A stretch of DNA of 64,000 bases, taken from contig NZ_LFZV01000001.1 in assembly GCF_001183965.1 (NCBI RefSeq), positions 3,619,287-3,683,286 of the forward strand, given 5' to 3'. The notes under the pieces were generated by a model. It was given only the letters and a program-made list of their open reading frames with translations, had not been told where the DNA came from and did not search any database. Origin of the DNA: Bacillus sp. FJAT-27916 (GTDB lineage: Bacteria > Bacillota > Bacilli > Bacillales > Pradoshiaceae). Within the stretch, counting starts at the first letter, position 1, and every line of letters begins with the position of its first letter. The translations under genes and the position numbers were made by a program. Positions 18,234 through 26,741 of this stretch are shown piece after piece.

Positions 18234-19865
18234 GTGGAGATAAATATTCAAGAGATGATATTTCAATTCATCGGCGGATTAGGGGTCTTCCTATTCGGCA
18301 TTAAGTTTATGGGTGACGGTCTGCAAAAGTCTGCCGGAGATCGTTTGCGCGATTTGCTAGATAAATATACGACAAACCCATTAATGGGAGTTTTGACAGG
18401 GGTCTTGGTGACAATCTTGATTCAGAGCAGCTCCGGAACCACTGTTATTACAGTCGGGTTGGTCAGTGCCGGGTTTATGACCCTTCGCCAGGCAATCGGG
18501 GTAATCATGGGAGCCAATATCGGAACAACCGTTACGGCCTTCATCATTGGGATCGATGTTGGTGAATATGCTCTCCCTATCATCTTTGTTGGTGCCATTC
18601 TGTTATTCTTCTTTAAGAATCAGAAGGTTCATAATATCGGGCAAGTCATTTTCGGCTTTGGTTTCTTATTCTATGGCCTTGAATTAATGAGCAGCGGGAT
18701 GAAGCCATTGCGCTCGTTTGAATGGTTCCTTGATTTGACGGTCAATCTGAGTGAGAACTCCATTCTTGGTTTGATTGTCGGAACGGTCTTTACGTTGATT
18801 GTTCAGAGCTCCAGTGCCACAATTGGAATTCTGCAAGGACTATTCGGGGAAGGGCTTATTGACCTAAACGGCGCCCTGCCTGTCTTATTTGGAGATAATA
18901 TCGGTACGACCATTACAGCTGTGCTCGCCTCTATCGGGGCTTCTGTCACGGCGAAAAGAGCTGCAAGTGTTCATGTTCTCTTCAACTTAATTGGTGCTGC
19001 TATCTTCATGATACTCCTTGTTCCTTATACTGCCTTGATTTCTTGGTTCCAAACGACCCTCGGATTGAACCCTGAGATGACAATTGCCTTCGCTCACGGT
19101 GCCTTCAACGTGACGAACACAATCATCATGTTCCCGTTCATCGGAGTTTATGCATGGCTTGTGACAAAGCTAATTCCTGGTGAGGATGCTGCTATTGAAT
19201 TCAAGCCCAAGCATTTGGATCCTATCCTGATGGATAAAGCACCAGCCATTGCGCTTGGACAGGCAAAGCAGGAAATTCTGCGCATGGGTGAATTCGCTGT
19301 TAACGGCTTGGAGGAATCCAAGAATTACTTAATGACGAAAGATAAGACCTCACTCAATAGAGCTACACAGCTTGAGGAAGCCCTTAATAATCTTGACCAT
19401 CGAATTACAGATTATCTCGTGAAAGTATCAGCAAGCTCTTTATCCCAGCATGAATCAGATGAGCATAGCATTCTAATGCATACGATTAATGACTTTGAGC
19501 GAATTGGGGATCATTTCGAGAATATCCTCGAGCTTGTCGAATACCAGCTTAGCAACAAGGTTTCTATTACAGAGGAAGCCATGTCTGATTTAGATGAAAT
19601 GTTCAATATCGCCATCCAAGCGGCAAAAGAAGCACTCGATGCTTTTGAGCATATGGACAAAGAGGCTGCCTACAAGGTTGTCGAGCATGAACGCACCTTG
19701 GACAAAATGGAACGCAAACTGCGCAAGCAACATGTTCTTCGCTTGAATAGCGGAGCATGCAGCCCTCAAGCAGGATTAGTGTTCGTTGATATCCTAAGCA
19801 ATCTTGAGCGAATTGGCGACCATGCCAAGAATATTGCCGAGACCCTGATTGGCGAGCAGGAGTAA
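18234..19865 (+). CDS. Na+/phosphate cotransporter family protein with C-terminal PhoU domain (copy 2)
   Basis: A 543-residue paralogue of the preceding transporter, aligning without gaps over nearly its whole length and identical in most membrane segments, including both QSSS motifs and the two PhoU metal motifs (NDFERIGDH, SNLERIGDH). The GTG at 18234 has AGGAGG at 6 nt; an in-frame TTG at 18201 is an unlikely start. Differences concentrate in the PhoU domain and in the loop after the last membrane helix, suggesting the copies respond to different signals. It ends before a bidirectional terminator. Confidence 0.9.
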   Translation: MEINIQEMIFQFIGGLGVFLFGIKFMGDGLQKSAGDRLRDLLDKYTTNPLMGVLTGVLVTILIQSSSGTTVITVGLVSAGFMTLRQAIGVIMGANIGTTVTAFIIGIDVGEYALPIIFVGAILLFFFKNQKVHNIGQVIFGFGFLFYGLELMSSGMKPLRSFEWFLDLTVNLSENSILGLIVGTVFTLIVQSSSATIGILQGLFGEGLIDLNGALPVLFGDNIGTTITAVLASIGASVTAKRAASVHVLFNLIGAAIFMILLVPYTALISWFQTTLGLNPEMTIAFAHGAFNVTNTIIMFPFIGVYAWLVTKLIPGEDAAIEFKPKHLDPILMDKAPAIALGQAKQEILRMGEFAVNGLEESKNYLMTKDKTSLNRATQLEEALNNLDHRITDYLVKVSASSLSQHESDEHSILMHTINDFERIGDHFENILELVEYQLSNKVSITEEAMSDLDEMFNIAIQAAKEALDAFEHMDKEAAYKVVEHERTLDKMERKLRKQHVLRLNSGACSPQAGLVFVDILSNLERIGDHAKNIAETLIGEQE

Positions 19866-19870
19866 GCATA

Positions 19871-19904
19871 ATAATCCCCCTTTCATTTCATGAAGGGGGA
19901 TTAT
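19871..19904. terminator. Bidirectional terminator
   Basis: Stem ATAATCCCCCTT / AAGGGGGATTAT between convergent genes, followed by ATTTTTA on the plus strand. Confidence 0.8.
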
Positions 19905-19906
19905 TT

Positions 19907-20722
19907 TTACCCTTTCAAAAACTCCTCGATAATGGCATTAAACACTTTATCATGCTCCCAAAACATCAAATGCCCGCCAAGAACCTCCACCTTCACGTCT
20001 GGTGAAATATGTGCAAGCGTTCCTTTTGCTGCGTCCTGCCAATGCTCGGCAACAATAGCTAAGGTTGGCACAGCCTCACTCACTTGTCTTGCTTCCTTGC
20101 GGTAATCTGAGAACATGCCCGCTGCAAAGAGATTAGCGGCAATATAATAAGGAGTATTCAAGGATTGTTCAATCAGCCACTGCAGCTCATCCTCGTTTAA
20201 ATCGCGCTGTACCATGACGTTTCTTGCATAATTCTCCACAAATGCTCTCTGCCCCTTTGAATTACATAAATAATTCGTGTATGCTGCGGCGATATCATAT
20301 AAGCTTCCTTCTGTCCAATCTCCTTCATTAACCGAGAGGGCCTTTGGCGACATATCGACCAATATACACGACTTGATGGAGTCCGCACCAAATTGCCTGA
20401 CGTATTCCCAAATCGTCAAACAGCCAAATGACCAACCGATAAGCGTGGGTTCATGAACCTCCAACGCTTGAAGTACTGTCTGCAGATCTTTTGCATGGGT
20501 GATGTATTCATTCCCCTCTGCTGTAACTGTCGATTGTCCATGACTGCGCGGGTCGATGGCAATCACCCGATGTGTCTTGGCAAAATGCCCTATTTGCTTT
20601 TCAAATACCTCCAGGGTAAAGGTCCAGCCGGGAATAAACACCAATGGCTCCCCTTGTCCGATATCCCGCACATATAATTCCGCTCCACCAGAGAGCTCCA
20701 CATACTTCCCACCTTTTGTCAT
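19907..20722 (-). CDS. Alpha/beta hydrolase
   Basis: A 271-residue alpha/beta-hydrolase fold enzyme starting at the ATG at 20722, preceded by GAGGGAGG. The nucleophile elbow is GWSFG with Ser98; the oxyanion region IPGWTF follows the first strand, IDPRSHGQS is the conserved turn, and the catalytic His is probably in LGGHLMFWEH near the C-terminus. The cap region is helical. Substrate unknown. It is divergent from a flavodoxin-like gene. Confidence 0.85.
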   Translation of the reverse strand: MTKGGKYVELSGGAELYVRDIGQGEPLVFIPGWTFTLEVFEKQIGHFAKTHRVIAIDPRSHGQSTVTAEGNEYITHAKDLQTVLQALEVHEPTLIGWSFGCLTIWEYVRQFGADSIKSCILVDMSPKALSVNEGDWTEGSLYDIAAAYTNYLCNSKGQRAFVENYARNVMVQRDLNEDELQWLIEQSLNTPYYIAANLFAAGMFSDYRKEARQVSEAVPTLAIVAEHWQDAAKGTLAHISPDVKVEVLGGHLMFWEHDKVFNAIIEEFLKG

Positions 20723-20837
20723 CCTTATCGCCTCCCTCTTCCTATCCTTATTCAAGATGCATCATTCGATTCCTTGCAATATTTCATGTATGCTTATGGT
20801 GAACATTCATTTCACTTGAAGGGAGCGATTAAGCACC

Positions 20838-21314
20838 ATGAAAACAATGATTGTTTATGCTTCAAAAAGCGGCACCACCAAGACCTGTGCTGAGATGCTC
20901 GCGCACGAGATTGACGGGGTTACAACCCTCATTGATATTGTCAGCCAAGAGCCTGATCTCAGTGATTATGACACTATTCTTATTGGCGGCCCGATTCGAT
21001 ACGGCAGGCTTCACAGCGCGGTAAAGGAATTTATGCAAAACCATAAGAGCGAACTGCTCGACAAGGAAATTGGTTTATTCATTTGCTGTGGCAATGAACA
21101 GCAGGCAGAGCAGCATTTCACCGATAACTTTCCGCCAGAGCTTCTAGCCCATGCACTTGCACATGAATCCTTTGGAGGGGAGATTCGCCTGGATGCACTC
21201 AGCTTCATTGAGCGGCTTGTTGGGAAGATGGCTATGAAGAGCCTCGCAGACGGAGAGACCGTCAGCATTCATAAAGATAAGATTGAGCATTTTGCACATG
21301 CGGTAATGAGTTAA
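20838..21314 (+). CDS. Flavodoxin-domain protein (HemG-like)
   Basis: A 158-residue flavodoxin-fold protein with the FMN phosphate loop YASKSGTTKTCAEML near the start and GGPIRYGRLH in the second loop. The overall layout resembles menaquinone-dependent protoporphyrinogen oxidase HemG-like flavodoxins, and a fragment of a ferrochelatase-like gene lies just downstream, but heme synthesis is not otherwise represented. A general electron-transfer role is the safe call. The gene ends at a good terminator. Confidence 0.8.
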   Translation: MKTMIVYASKSGTTKTCAEMLAHEIDGVTTLIDIVSQEPDLSDYDTILIGGPIRYGRLHSAVKEFMQNHKSELLDKEIGLFICCGNEQQAEQHFTDNFPPELLAHALAHESFGGEIRLDALSFIERLVGKMAMKSLADGETVSIHKDKIEHFAHAVMS

Positions 21315-21331
21315 GATGATAAATAATTCCT

Positions 21332-21353
21332 AAGCCCCATATTATCGGGGCTT
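21332..21353 (+). terminator. Intrinsic terminator after the flavodoxin gene
   Basis: AAGCCCC / GGGGCTT stem with an 8-nt loop, followed by TTTTTC. Confidence 0.9.
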
Positions 21354-21362
21354 TTTTCGTGC

Positions 21363-21623
21363 CTATCGGGAAGCTGGAACAGCTTCTATCTGCTTCTTTA
21401 CAAGCTTCGCTAATGCGATGATCGTATCATAGGAGTCATTCGGGAATTCAACCTGGGCAAACTCTGCTCCAAGCTCCGCACATACCTCCTGACATTCAGT
21501 ACCCACCTCGAAGTATGATTCAATATCCGTTGACAAGGAGAGCAGCTCACAGGTTACAAAGCCTTTCCTGCCTTCTTGAACAAGCTCCTTGATAACCCCT
21601 GCTCCCTGAGCATTGGCATAAGG
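21363..21623 (-). pseudogene. Ferrochelatase-like (HemH family) C-terminal remnant
   Basis: An 87-codon minus-strand frame with no start codon that ends in a TAG at 21363-21365. Its reading, with GRKGFVTCELLSLSTDIES and later LGAEFAQVEFPNDSYDTII, aligns without gaps to what I remember of the last 75 or so residues of Bacillus HemH (KGYQAFVYVPVGFVADHLE and IGASYYRPEMPNAKPEFIDAL). In-frame stops lie immediately upstream, and the first part coincides with an arm of a perfect hairpin, so the N-terminal three quarters has been deleted. Confidence 0.55.
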
Positions 21624-21653
21624 GCCATTCTCACATTAAGAGAATGGCCCTTA
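21619..21653 (-). terminator. Perfect 14-bp hairpin downstream of guaD
   Basis: Stem TAAGGGCCATTCTC / GAGAATGGCCCTTA with a 7-nt loop right after the guaD stop codon. The U tract is poor on the minus strand, and the hairpin coincides with the break in the ferrochelatase remnant. Confidence 0.6.
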
Positions 21654-21654
21654 T

Positions 21655-22125
21655 TTAATAAATGGCTTTATTCGCTTGTGCATACTCCTCGAATAACTCC
21701 ATGCATTGGGTACGGTCCAGCTCCTCAAGGTCAAGAATGGATGAATCCTCGAAACCATCCTGAATGAAACGATAAATAAAATCATCCCTGAATCCTATCG
21801 CCTCTGCGTCCTTCGGTGTGCAGCCATAGTACACTTTTTGAATATTAGCCCATATAATGGCCGATAGACACATCGGACATGGAAAACCTGTAGCATACAG
21901 TACACAGCCTGATAGGTCATGCGTTCCGAGCACCTCACCGGCCTTGCGGATCGCATTGACCTCCGCATGCGCGGTCGGATCATGATCCTTCAGCACGGTA
22001 TTGGATGCAACCGCAATGACCGTCCCGTTCTTATCAATAATGGAAGCTCCAAAAGGTCCCCCATCATTTTGGTTCATCGTTCTTCTTGCTTCTGCTATCC
22101 CGCGTTTCATCGCATCATTCATCAT
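21655..22125 (-). CDS. guaD: Guanine deaminase (cytidine-deaminase-like fold)
   Basis: A 156-residue zinc deaminase, the same length as Bacillus subtilis GuaD. Zinc and catalytic residues are in HAEVNAIRKA (His53, Glu55) and PCPMC (Cys83, Cys86); GGPFGASII is the preceding conserved strand. It converts guanine to xanthine in purine catabolism or salvage. GAGGTG sits 5 nt before the ATG. It is a single gene; the nupNOPQ operon further along could supply guanosine. Confidence 0.88.
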   Translation of the reverse strand: MMNDAMKRGIAEARRTMNQNDGGPFGASIIDKNGTVIAVASNTVLKDHDPTAHAEVNAIRKAGEVLGTHDLSGCVLYATGFPCPMCLSAIIWANIQKVYYGCTPKDAEAIGFRDDFIYRFIQDGFEDSSILDLEELDRTQCMELFEEYAQANKAIY

Positions 22126-22430
22126 TTCAACACCTCTTTTGTCTCAAGCACTCTCTTAGTCTATTCATTCAGATACTCCTCTTATTCTTTACCCCGCACT
22201 AATATACATCAAATGCTTTAGTAAAATCATATGCTTTAATAACGCTCCTTGTCAGTCTGTTTGTTAGATAAGCTTCCAAATGATTTTTCGACATTTCCCA
22301 GTCATTTCCGGTTAAAATAATTGACCCATTTATCGCATTCATGTTAGACTTCCATTATTCTATAAAAATAAATGGGAATCATTTTTCCATGAAAACTGGA
22401 TACTAGTAAGCGTTGAATGCCGTGGATCAA
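22126..22430. other. Gap upstream of the glycine riboswitch
   Basis: No gene. It must hold the guaD promoter on one strand and the riboswitch promoter on the other; a TTGACC element near 22322 is a possible -35. Confidence 0.4.
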
Positions 22431-22431
22431 A

Positions 22432-22520
22432 CTATGGCAGGAGCAGCTTCTGGAGAGACTGTACAGCAAATGTGCAGCGCCGAAGGATTCATAATCTCAG
22501 GCAAAAGGACAGGAGAGTAG
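22432..22520 (+). ncRNA. Glycine riboswitch, single aptamer
   Basis: The conserved glycine aptamer core is present: CTGGAGAGA at 22450, GCGCCGAAGGA near 22477, and TCTCAGGCAAAAGGACAGGAG near 22495-22515. Only one complete core is seen; the 40 nt upstream could form the ghost-aptamer helix known for single glycine riboswitches. It lies in the leader of an amino-acid permease. Confidence 0.92.
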
Positions 22521-22556
22521 CAAGTATTGCATTGTTATTTTTCTAAAATGCCCTTT

Positions 22557-22588
22557 AGAGATTGGATTCTGTTCCAATCTCTTTTTTA
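22557..22588 (+). terminator. Riboswitch expression-platform terminator
   Basis: Stem AGAGATTGGA / TCCAATCTCT followed by TTTTTTATTTT, between the aptamer and the permease start. A transport gene would be expected to be switched off by glycine, i.e. terminator formed in the bound state; an on-switch cannot be excluded. Confidence 0.9.
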
Positions 22589-22644
22589 TTTTCTCGGGGA
22601 ACTTTATCCGGTTCATCTAGACATACAAGCGGAGGCGAAGAAAC

Positions 22645-24009
22645 ATGGGGCAACAAGAGTTAAAACGAGATTTAAAGAACCGGCACGTTCAATTAATCGC
22701 CATTGGCGGAACAATTGGAACCGGGTTATTTTTGGGGGCAGGTAAATCAATTGCCCTGGCAGGTCCATCTATCATCTTTTCCTATCTTCTGATTGGGATT
22801 GCGTTATTCTTTGTGATGAGGGCTTTAGGGGAATTGCTATTATCGAATACCGGGTATACCTCCTTCACGGAATTCGCCACGGAATATATCGGACCGTGGG
22901 CTGGATATGTGACAGGCTGGACCTATTGGTTTTGCTGGATCATGACCGCGATGGCGGACATCATTGCCGTCGGAGTCTACATGCAGTATTGGTTTGACAT
23001 TCCGCAATGGTTACCGGCATTTGCGTGCTTAATTATTCTCGTAGCATTGAATTTATTATCCGTTAAGCTGTTTGGCGAGCTTGAGTTCTGGTTTGCCATT
23101 ATTAAGGTCATCACGATTATTGCTTTGATTGCGGTCGGAATTGTATTATTGGTCATTGGCTTTCAAACAAATACGGGAACGGTTTCCCTATCAAATATAT
23201 GGAGTCACGGCGGCATGTTCCCGAATGGGGTACAAGGCTTCCTGCTCTCCTTCCAGCTTGTCGTCTTTTCTTTCGTCGGCATGGAGCTTGTCGGTGTATC
23301 AGCAGCCGAAACAGCTGATCCTAAAAAGAACATTCCCTCGGCAATTAATAAGATTCCGGTACGAATTCTATTATTCTATGTCGGAGCGATTATCGTTATA
23401 CTAACTATCAATCCATGGACAATGCTGAACGGAGACAGCAGTCCATTCGTCGGTGTATTTACGCTTATCGGCATTCCAGTGGCAGCCGGCATAATCAATT
23501 TCGTCGTCATGACATCTGCTGCATCAGCCTGCAACAGTGGTCTCTTCTCCACAAGCCGCATTCTTCACTCCTTAAGTAAGGATGGCTCTGCTCCGGCGAA
23601 AATCGGGAAATTGAATAAGAATGCCGTGCCAAGCAATGCGCTATTCCTTTCTGCCGTTGTTGTATCAATTGGGGCCCTTCTCAGCAAGGTCATTCCTGAA
23701 CAGGCATTTACGATTGTGACGACCATAAGCGCAATCTGTTTCATCTGGGTATGGAGCATTATCCTGATTGCCCATATCCGTTATAAGAAAACACGGCCAG
23801 AACTTGCTGCTAAATCGACGTTCAAGGCACCATTCGCCCCATTCATCAACTATGCCGTTTTAGCGTTATTCGCACTCGTACTAATTGTCATGCTGTTTGC
23901 TGAGGCAACGAGACTCGCACTCTTACTGACACCAATTTGGTTCATCGCTTTAGTATTTCTTTATAATCGGCAGCGAAGTAAGATTGAAGTAGTAGAAAAT
24001 AAGTGTTAA
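22645..24009 (+). CDS. cycA: Amino-acid permease, probable glycine/D-alanine/D-serine transporter
   Basis: A 454-residue APC-superfamily permease with about 12 membrane helices. The first helix has the APC motif IGGTIGTGLFLGAG, and VFSFVGMELVGVSAAE is the conserved sixth-helix region. The basic start (MGQQELKRDLKNRHVQLI) is typical of the AAT family that includes CycA. A glycine riboswitch in the leader is direct evidence for a glycine-related substrate. GGAGGCG precedes the ATG. It ends before a strong terminator. Confidence 0.85.
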   Translation: MGQQELKRDLKNRHVQLIAIGGTIGTGLFLGAGKSIALAGPSIIFSYLLIGIALFFVMRALGELLLSNTGYTSFTEFATEYIGPWAGYVTGWTYWFCWIMTAMADIIAVGVYMQYWFDIPQWLPAFACLIILVALNLLSVKLFGELEFWFAIIKVITIIALIAVGIVLLVIGFQTNTGTVSLSNIWSHGGMFPNGVQGFLLSFQLVVFSFVGMELVGVSAAETADPKKNIPSAINKIPVRILLFYVGAIIVILTINPWTMLNGDSSPFVGVFTLIGIPVAAGIINFVVMTSAASACNSGLFSTSRILHSLSKDGSAPAKIGKLNKNAVPSNALFLSAVVVSIGALLSKVIPEQAFTIVTTISAICFIWVWSIILIAHIRYKKTRPELAAKSTFKAPFAPFINYAVLALFALVLIVMLFAEATRLALLLTPIWFIALVFLYNRQRSKIEVVENKC

Positions 24010-24015
24010 CCATAG

Positions 24016-24039
24016 GAACCCGCCTAGAGAGGCGGGTTC
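24016..24039 (+). terminator. Intrinsic terminator after the permease
   Basis: GAACCCGCC / GGCGGGTTC stem followed by TTTTTTAC. Confidence 0.95.
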
Positions 24040-24184
24040 TTTTTTACACCCACGCTTGGTCAATTTTAATTAATGGAATATTTTGCGGTTTATATAAGGG
24101 ATATCTATTTTAGACCTCAAATATACTTTATTAACAGGAAATGCAGGCAGTAAATACTTAGCTGTTCAGAAGGGAAAGAGGATA

Positions 24185-24499
24185 TTGTTTAAAAAAATAT
24201 TAACCATTACTCTTACTTTATTATTATTAATTGGTACAAGTTTTAGTTTGTCACATCATTATCATTCCAATTTCCTTGACGATTCTTTTTTTGTAGGAGT
24301 AATCTTCACCCTATTCAATTGGTTTTTCACTTCAACCGGAGAGCTTAAAGCTCGATACTATGACCAAGCTATACAAGGGGTTCGCGGGATAAAAACAGAT
24401 ATACCAAATGTAAATAAAGAATTCTTCTTTTATCCAAACCTTCCTTTTCTCACATCCTTGATCTATACCCTTATTGCCTTTACCACAAAGTTTTATTGA
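24185..24499 (+). CDS. Small membrane protein, DUF3899-like
   Basis: A 104-residue protein with a probable TTG start, 3 nt after AGAGGA. Three hydrophobic segments: one at the N-terminus (ILTITLTLLLLIGTSF), one near residues 33-50 (FFVGVIFTLFNWFF), and one at the end (LPFLTSLIYTLIAF). The layout matches the DUF3899 family of small Bacillus membrane proteins, function unknown. It is flanked by terminators or gaps, so it stands alone. Confidence 0.65.
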   Translation: MFKKILTITLTLLLLIGTSFSLSHHYHSNFLDDSFFVGVIFTLFNWFFTSTGELKARYYDQAIQGVRGIKTDIPNVNKEFFFYPNLPFLTSLIYTLIAFTTKFY

Positions 24500-24674
24500 G
24501 AAGGAAATGAACAAAATTAATTTTGTTACACTTAAAACAATCCATAGAATCATTATCTTCCCGAGTGAAAAAGCTCAATGCATTCCTCCCCCTCCATAAG
24601 TCATCATCCGGGTTCTTTTTCCAGCATTTTAGTATACTTATCCCTAATCAGCTTCATTTATAAGGGGGATTATC

Positions 24675-25170
24675 ATGGAATAGTATCGTATTGATGCAAG
24701 CAAGGGACTTTAATTTGGTATTTATACATTGGGCGACCATTTACCTAATCCGCATACCGGGGACATTCAAGCGTTCTATTGACGCTTACCGGGAAGCAGC
24801 CAGACAAAACGGCTATGACCCATCTACCCTTCCAGTCGCAACGGCTGGCTTCTTCTTTATCGCAGACGATGCCGAGAAAGCGCTTGACGAGTACTACCCT
24901 CATATCAATAAAGGAATGGAACGCACCAAGGGACGCGGTTTTCCGCATGCTGCTTTCATCCAAGGAAGTAACCCGCATAATGTCATGAATGTCGGCAGTC
25001 CACAGCAGATTATTGAGAAAATCCTTTATCAGCATGAACAATTTGGTCACCAGCGCTATATTGCCCAGATGGATTTCGGCGGAGTGCCGCGCGAAAAAGT
25101 CATCGAGAAAATTGAAATCATTGGCACGGAAATCCTTCCTGCCATTCGAAAATATACTGCTAAATCATAA
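24675..25170 (+). pseudogene. Decayed luciferase-like flavin monooxygenase
   Basis: An ATG at 24675 behind AAGGGGGAT opens a frame that reads like the start of a luciferase-like monooxygenase (YRIDASKGL, FGIYTLGDHLPNPHTG) but contains stops at codons 3 and 13. After about 34 codons the reading shifts frame and joins the C-terminal third (RSIDAYREAARQNGYDPS through VIEKIEIIGTEILPAI). Full-length relatives are about 345 residues; only about 165 codons remain, so an internal deletion of roughly half the gene is implied. Confidence 0.8.
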
Positions 25171-25176
25171 AAAAAG

Positions 25177-25207
25177 GACACATCGAATCACTAGCATTCG
25201 ATGTGTC
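25177..25207 (-). terminator. Terminator of the HIT-like gene
   Basis: GACACATCGAA / TTCGATGTGTC stem; TTTTTTT follows on the minus strand. The left end of the HIT-like gene overlaps this hairpin. Confidence 0.85.
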
Positions 25208-25688
25208 TATTTAATTCAGCCGTTAGCCTTTGAATACCGTCATACATCTCTTCCCTGCTTTTCTTATCATTCATCTCTGTTCGCGCATGGAGTAGAACAG
25301 GACGCACAGATTCGATCGAGCGTCCGAACGATTCCATCCATTGATAACGCGGTACCATCCATGTGTGAAAATGATGGGTTGTATCCTCATTATAGAAGTA
25401 ATAGACATGCTCAATTCCAAGGACGGTCCGCTGTGCCCTTCTGATTTTCGCTAGAAAGCTGATATAGTCCAGCCGCTCCGCATCAGTCAATTCATCCAAG
25501 CTGATAATATGGCGTTTGGATGCGACAATCACCAGTCCCTTGATTGGATAGGCAGCATCCTGATGAGCATGGAAATGAGCTGTCTCCCCAATCACACCGC
25601 CATCCGGCTCAACCAGACCACTCGTTAACGCACAGCTCAGGCATTCCACCTCAACGGTTCTTCCATCTGATAAAGTAATAGTTCGCAT
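25191..25688 (-). CDS. HIT-domain family protein
   Basis: A 165-residue HIT-like protein. The core is LVIVASKRHIISLDELT and the histidine motif region EDTTHHFHTWMVPRY; the third histidine of the classic HxHxH is replaced by Trp, as in some family branches (here HFHTW). HIT proteins hydrolyse or transfer nucleotidyl groups such as Ap4A. It is 15 bp downstream of the M23-like gene on the same strand and may be co-transcribed with it. Substrate is unknown. Confidence 0.75.
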   Translation of the reverse strand: MRTITLSDGRTVEVECLSCALTSGLVEPDGGVIGETAHFHAHQDAAYPIKGLVIVASKRHIISLDELTDAERLDYISFLAKIRRAQRTVLGIEHVYYFYNEDTTHHFHTWMVPRYQWMESFGRSIESVRPVLLHARTEMNDKKSREEMYDGIQRLTAELNRHIEC

Positions 25689-25703
25689 GAATCACCAGCC
25701 CTT

Positions 25704-26603
25704 TCACCAAACAAGATCATTTCTTACAAGGAATCGGTCATTAAACTCAATGGGAACCCCCACTCCATCCTTTTCAGCATGAATATGTACATGAGGCTCT
25801 GACGTGTTACCAGAATTGCCGACAAGTCCAAGCTTCTCTCCCGCCTCAACCTGTTCGCCTGCTTTGACCGTCAGACTGTCCTGCTGCATATGGGCAATCC
25901 ATACTTGAGCTTCAGTACCCTCACATTGAAGAGCCACATGGTTTCCTGCTGCCTTTTCCGGATTGGTTTGCGGCGGATTCAAATCAGGAAGTTCCTGTTC
26001 TGCCTCCACCACTTCTCCTGTACATGGACTGTAGATACCATCGCCATAGATTCTGTATTTAGAATTATCACCTGGATAAATGCCAGTGGCTCTCACTCCC
26101 CATTTGTCGATCTTTACGATATCAACTGCATATTGCTGGCTTTCATAGGCATGATGGTAGTTGACCTGAACATGAGCTCCTCCCTGTCCAATAAAATAGA
26201 CTCCATCCTTTAACGGGAATTCCAGCTCAATGGCCTCCTCATTTGCCCAAAGCCCGCTGATTGCGAGCACATTATACAGACCGAATACCCCTATCAACAA
26301 AAGATAAAGAGCAAATGACCATTTCTCTCCCTTTTCTAAAGGTGCCCTGAAAGGCTTCCTTCTCACCTTCAAATAGGACAGGATAAGCGCAACAATCAAC
26401 AAGAGAACCCAAATATATCTCAGATAATAGGTAAGGAAATCCCATGGCGCCGTCATAAACAGCCAGCTTACATAGAATATCGTGAACAGGGATTGCACCA
26501 GCCAATCCAACTTACTCTTCTTACTCCCTCTCCAAAGAGTCACAATGAAAACCGCTGGCAAAACCACTTGAAAGAAAACAACCTGAATCATAATCAACAG
26601 CAT
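25704..26603 (-). CDS. Membrane-anchored M23 (LytM) peptidase-like protein
   Basis: A 299-residue protein with four N-terminal membrane helices (about 5-24, 35-52, 60-79, 95-115) and an extracellular LytM domain at about 150-295. The domain has the HVHIH metal motif (PHVHIHAEKDG) and the catalytic-His strand VWIAHMQQ. At the first zinc motif, normally HxxxD, it reads QYAVD, so one metal ligand is replaced by Gln. It may be a cell-wall hydrolase with altered metal binding or a non-catalytic binder. It is followed by the HIT-like gene. Confidence 0.75.
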   Translation of the reverse strand: MLLIMIQVVFFQVVLPAVFIVTLWRGSKKSKLDWLVQSLFTIFYVSWLFMTAPWDFLTYYLRYIWVLLLIVALILSYLKVRRKPFRAPLEKGEKWSFALYLLLIGVFGLYNVLAISGLWANEEAIELEFPLKDGVYFIGQGGAHVQVNYHHAYESQQYAVDIVKIDKWGVRATGIYPGDNSKYRIYGDGIYSPCTGEVVEAEQELPDLNPPQTNPEKAAGNHVALQCEGTEAQVWIAHMQQDSLTVKAGEQVEAGEKLGLVGNSGNTSEPHVHIHAEKDGVGVPIEFNDRFLVRNDLVW

Positions 26604-26741
26604 GACATTCCCCCATTTAGTTTGTTTGCTAGTCTATACGGTTTAACCAGAAAATGGTTTCTTATATTGATAGACTTTACAACCCGAATGACTATTCAGA
26701 ATAGTTTTTATTTTGTGGTATAATAAATAAAGGTGATGATA

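Noticed and set aside
24691..25170. Apparent 159-codon open frame
   Set aside because: It begins in the wrong frame inside the 5' part of the decayed luciferase-like gene; only the part after about 24770 is real, so it is reported as a pseudogene.
26719..26724. TATAAT immediately before the DUF1003 gene as a promoter
   Set aside because: It lacks a convincing -35 and would leave a leader of only about 10 nt; kept as a note, not as a feature.
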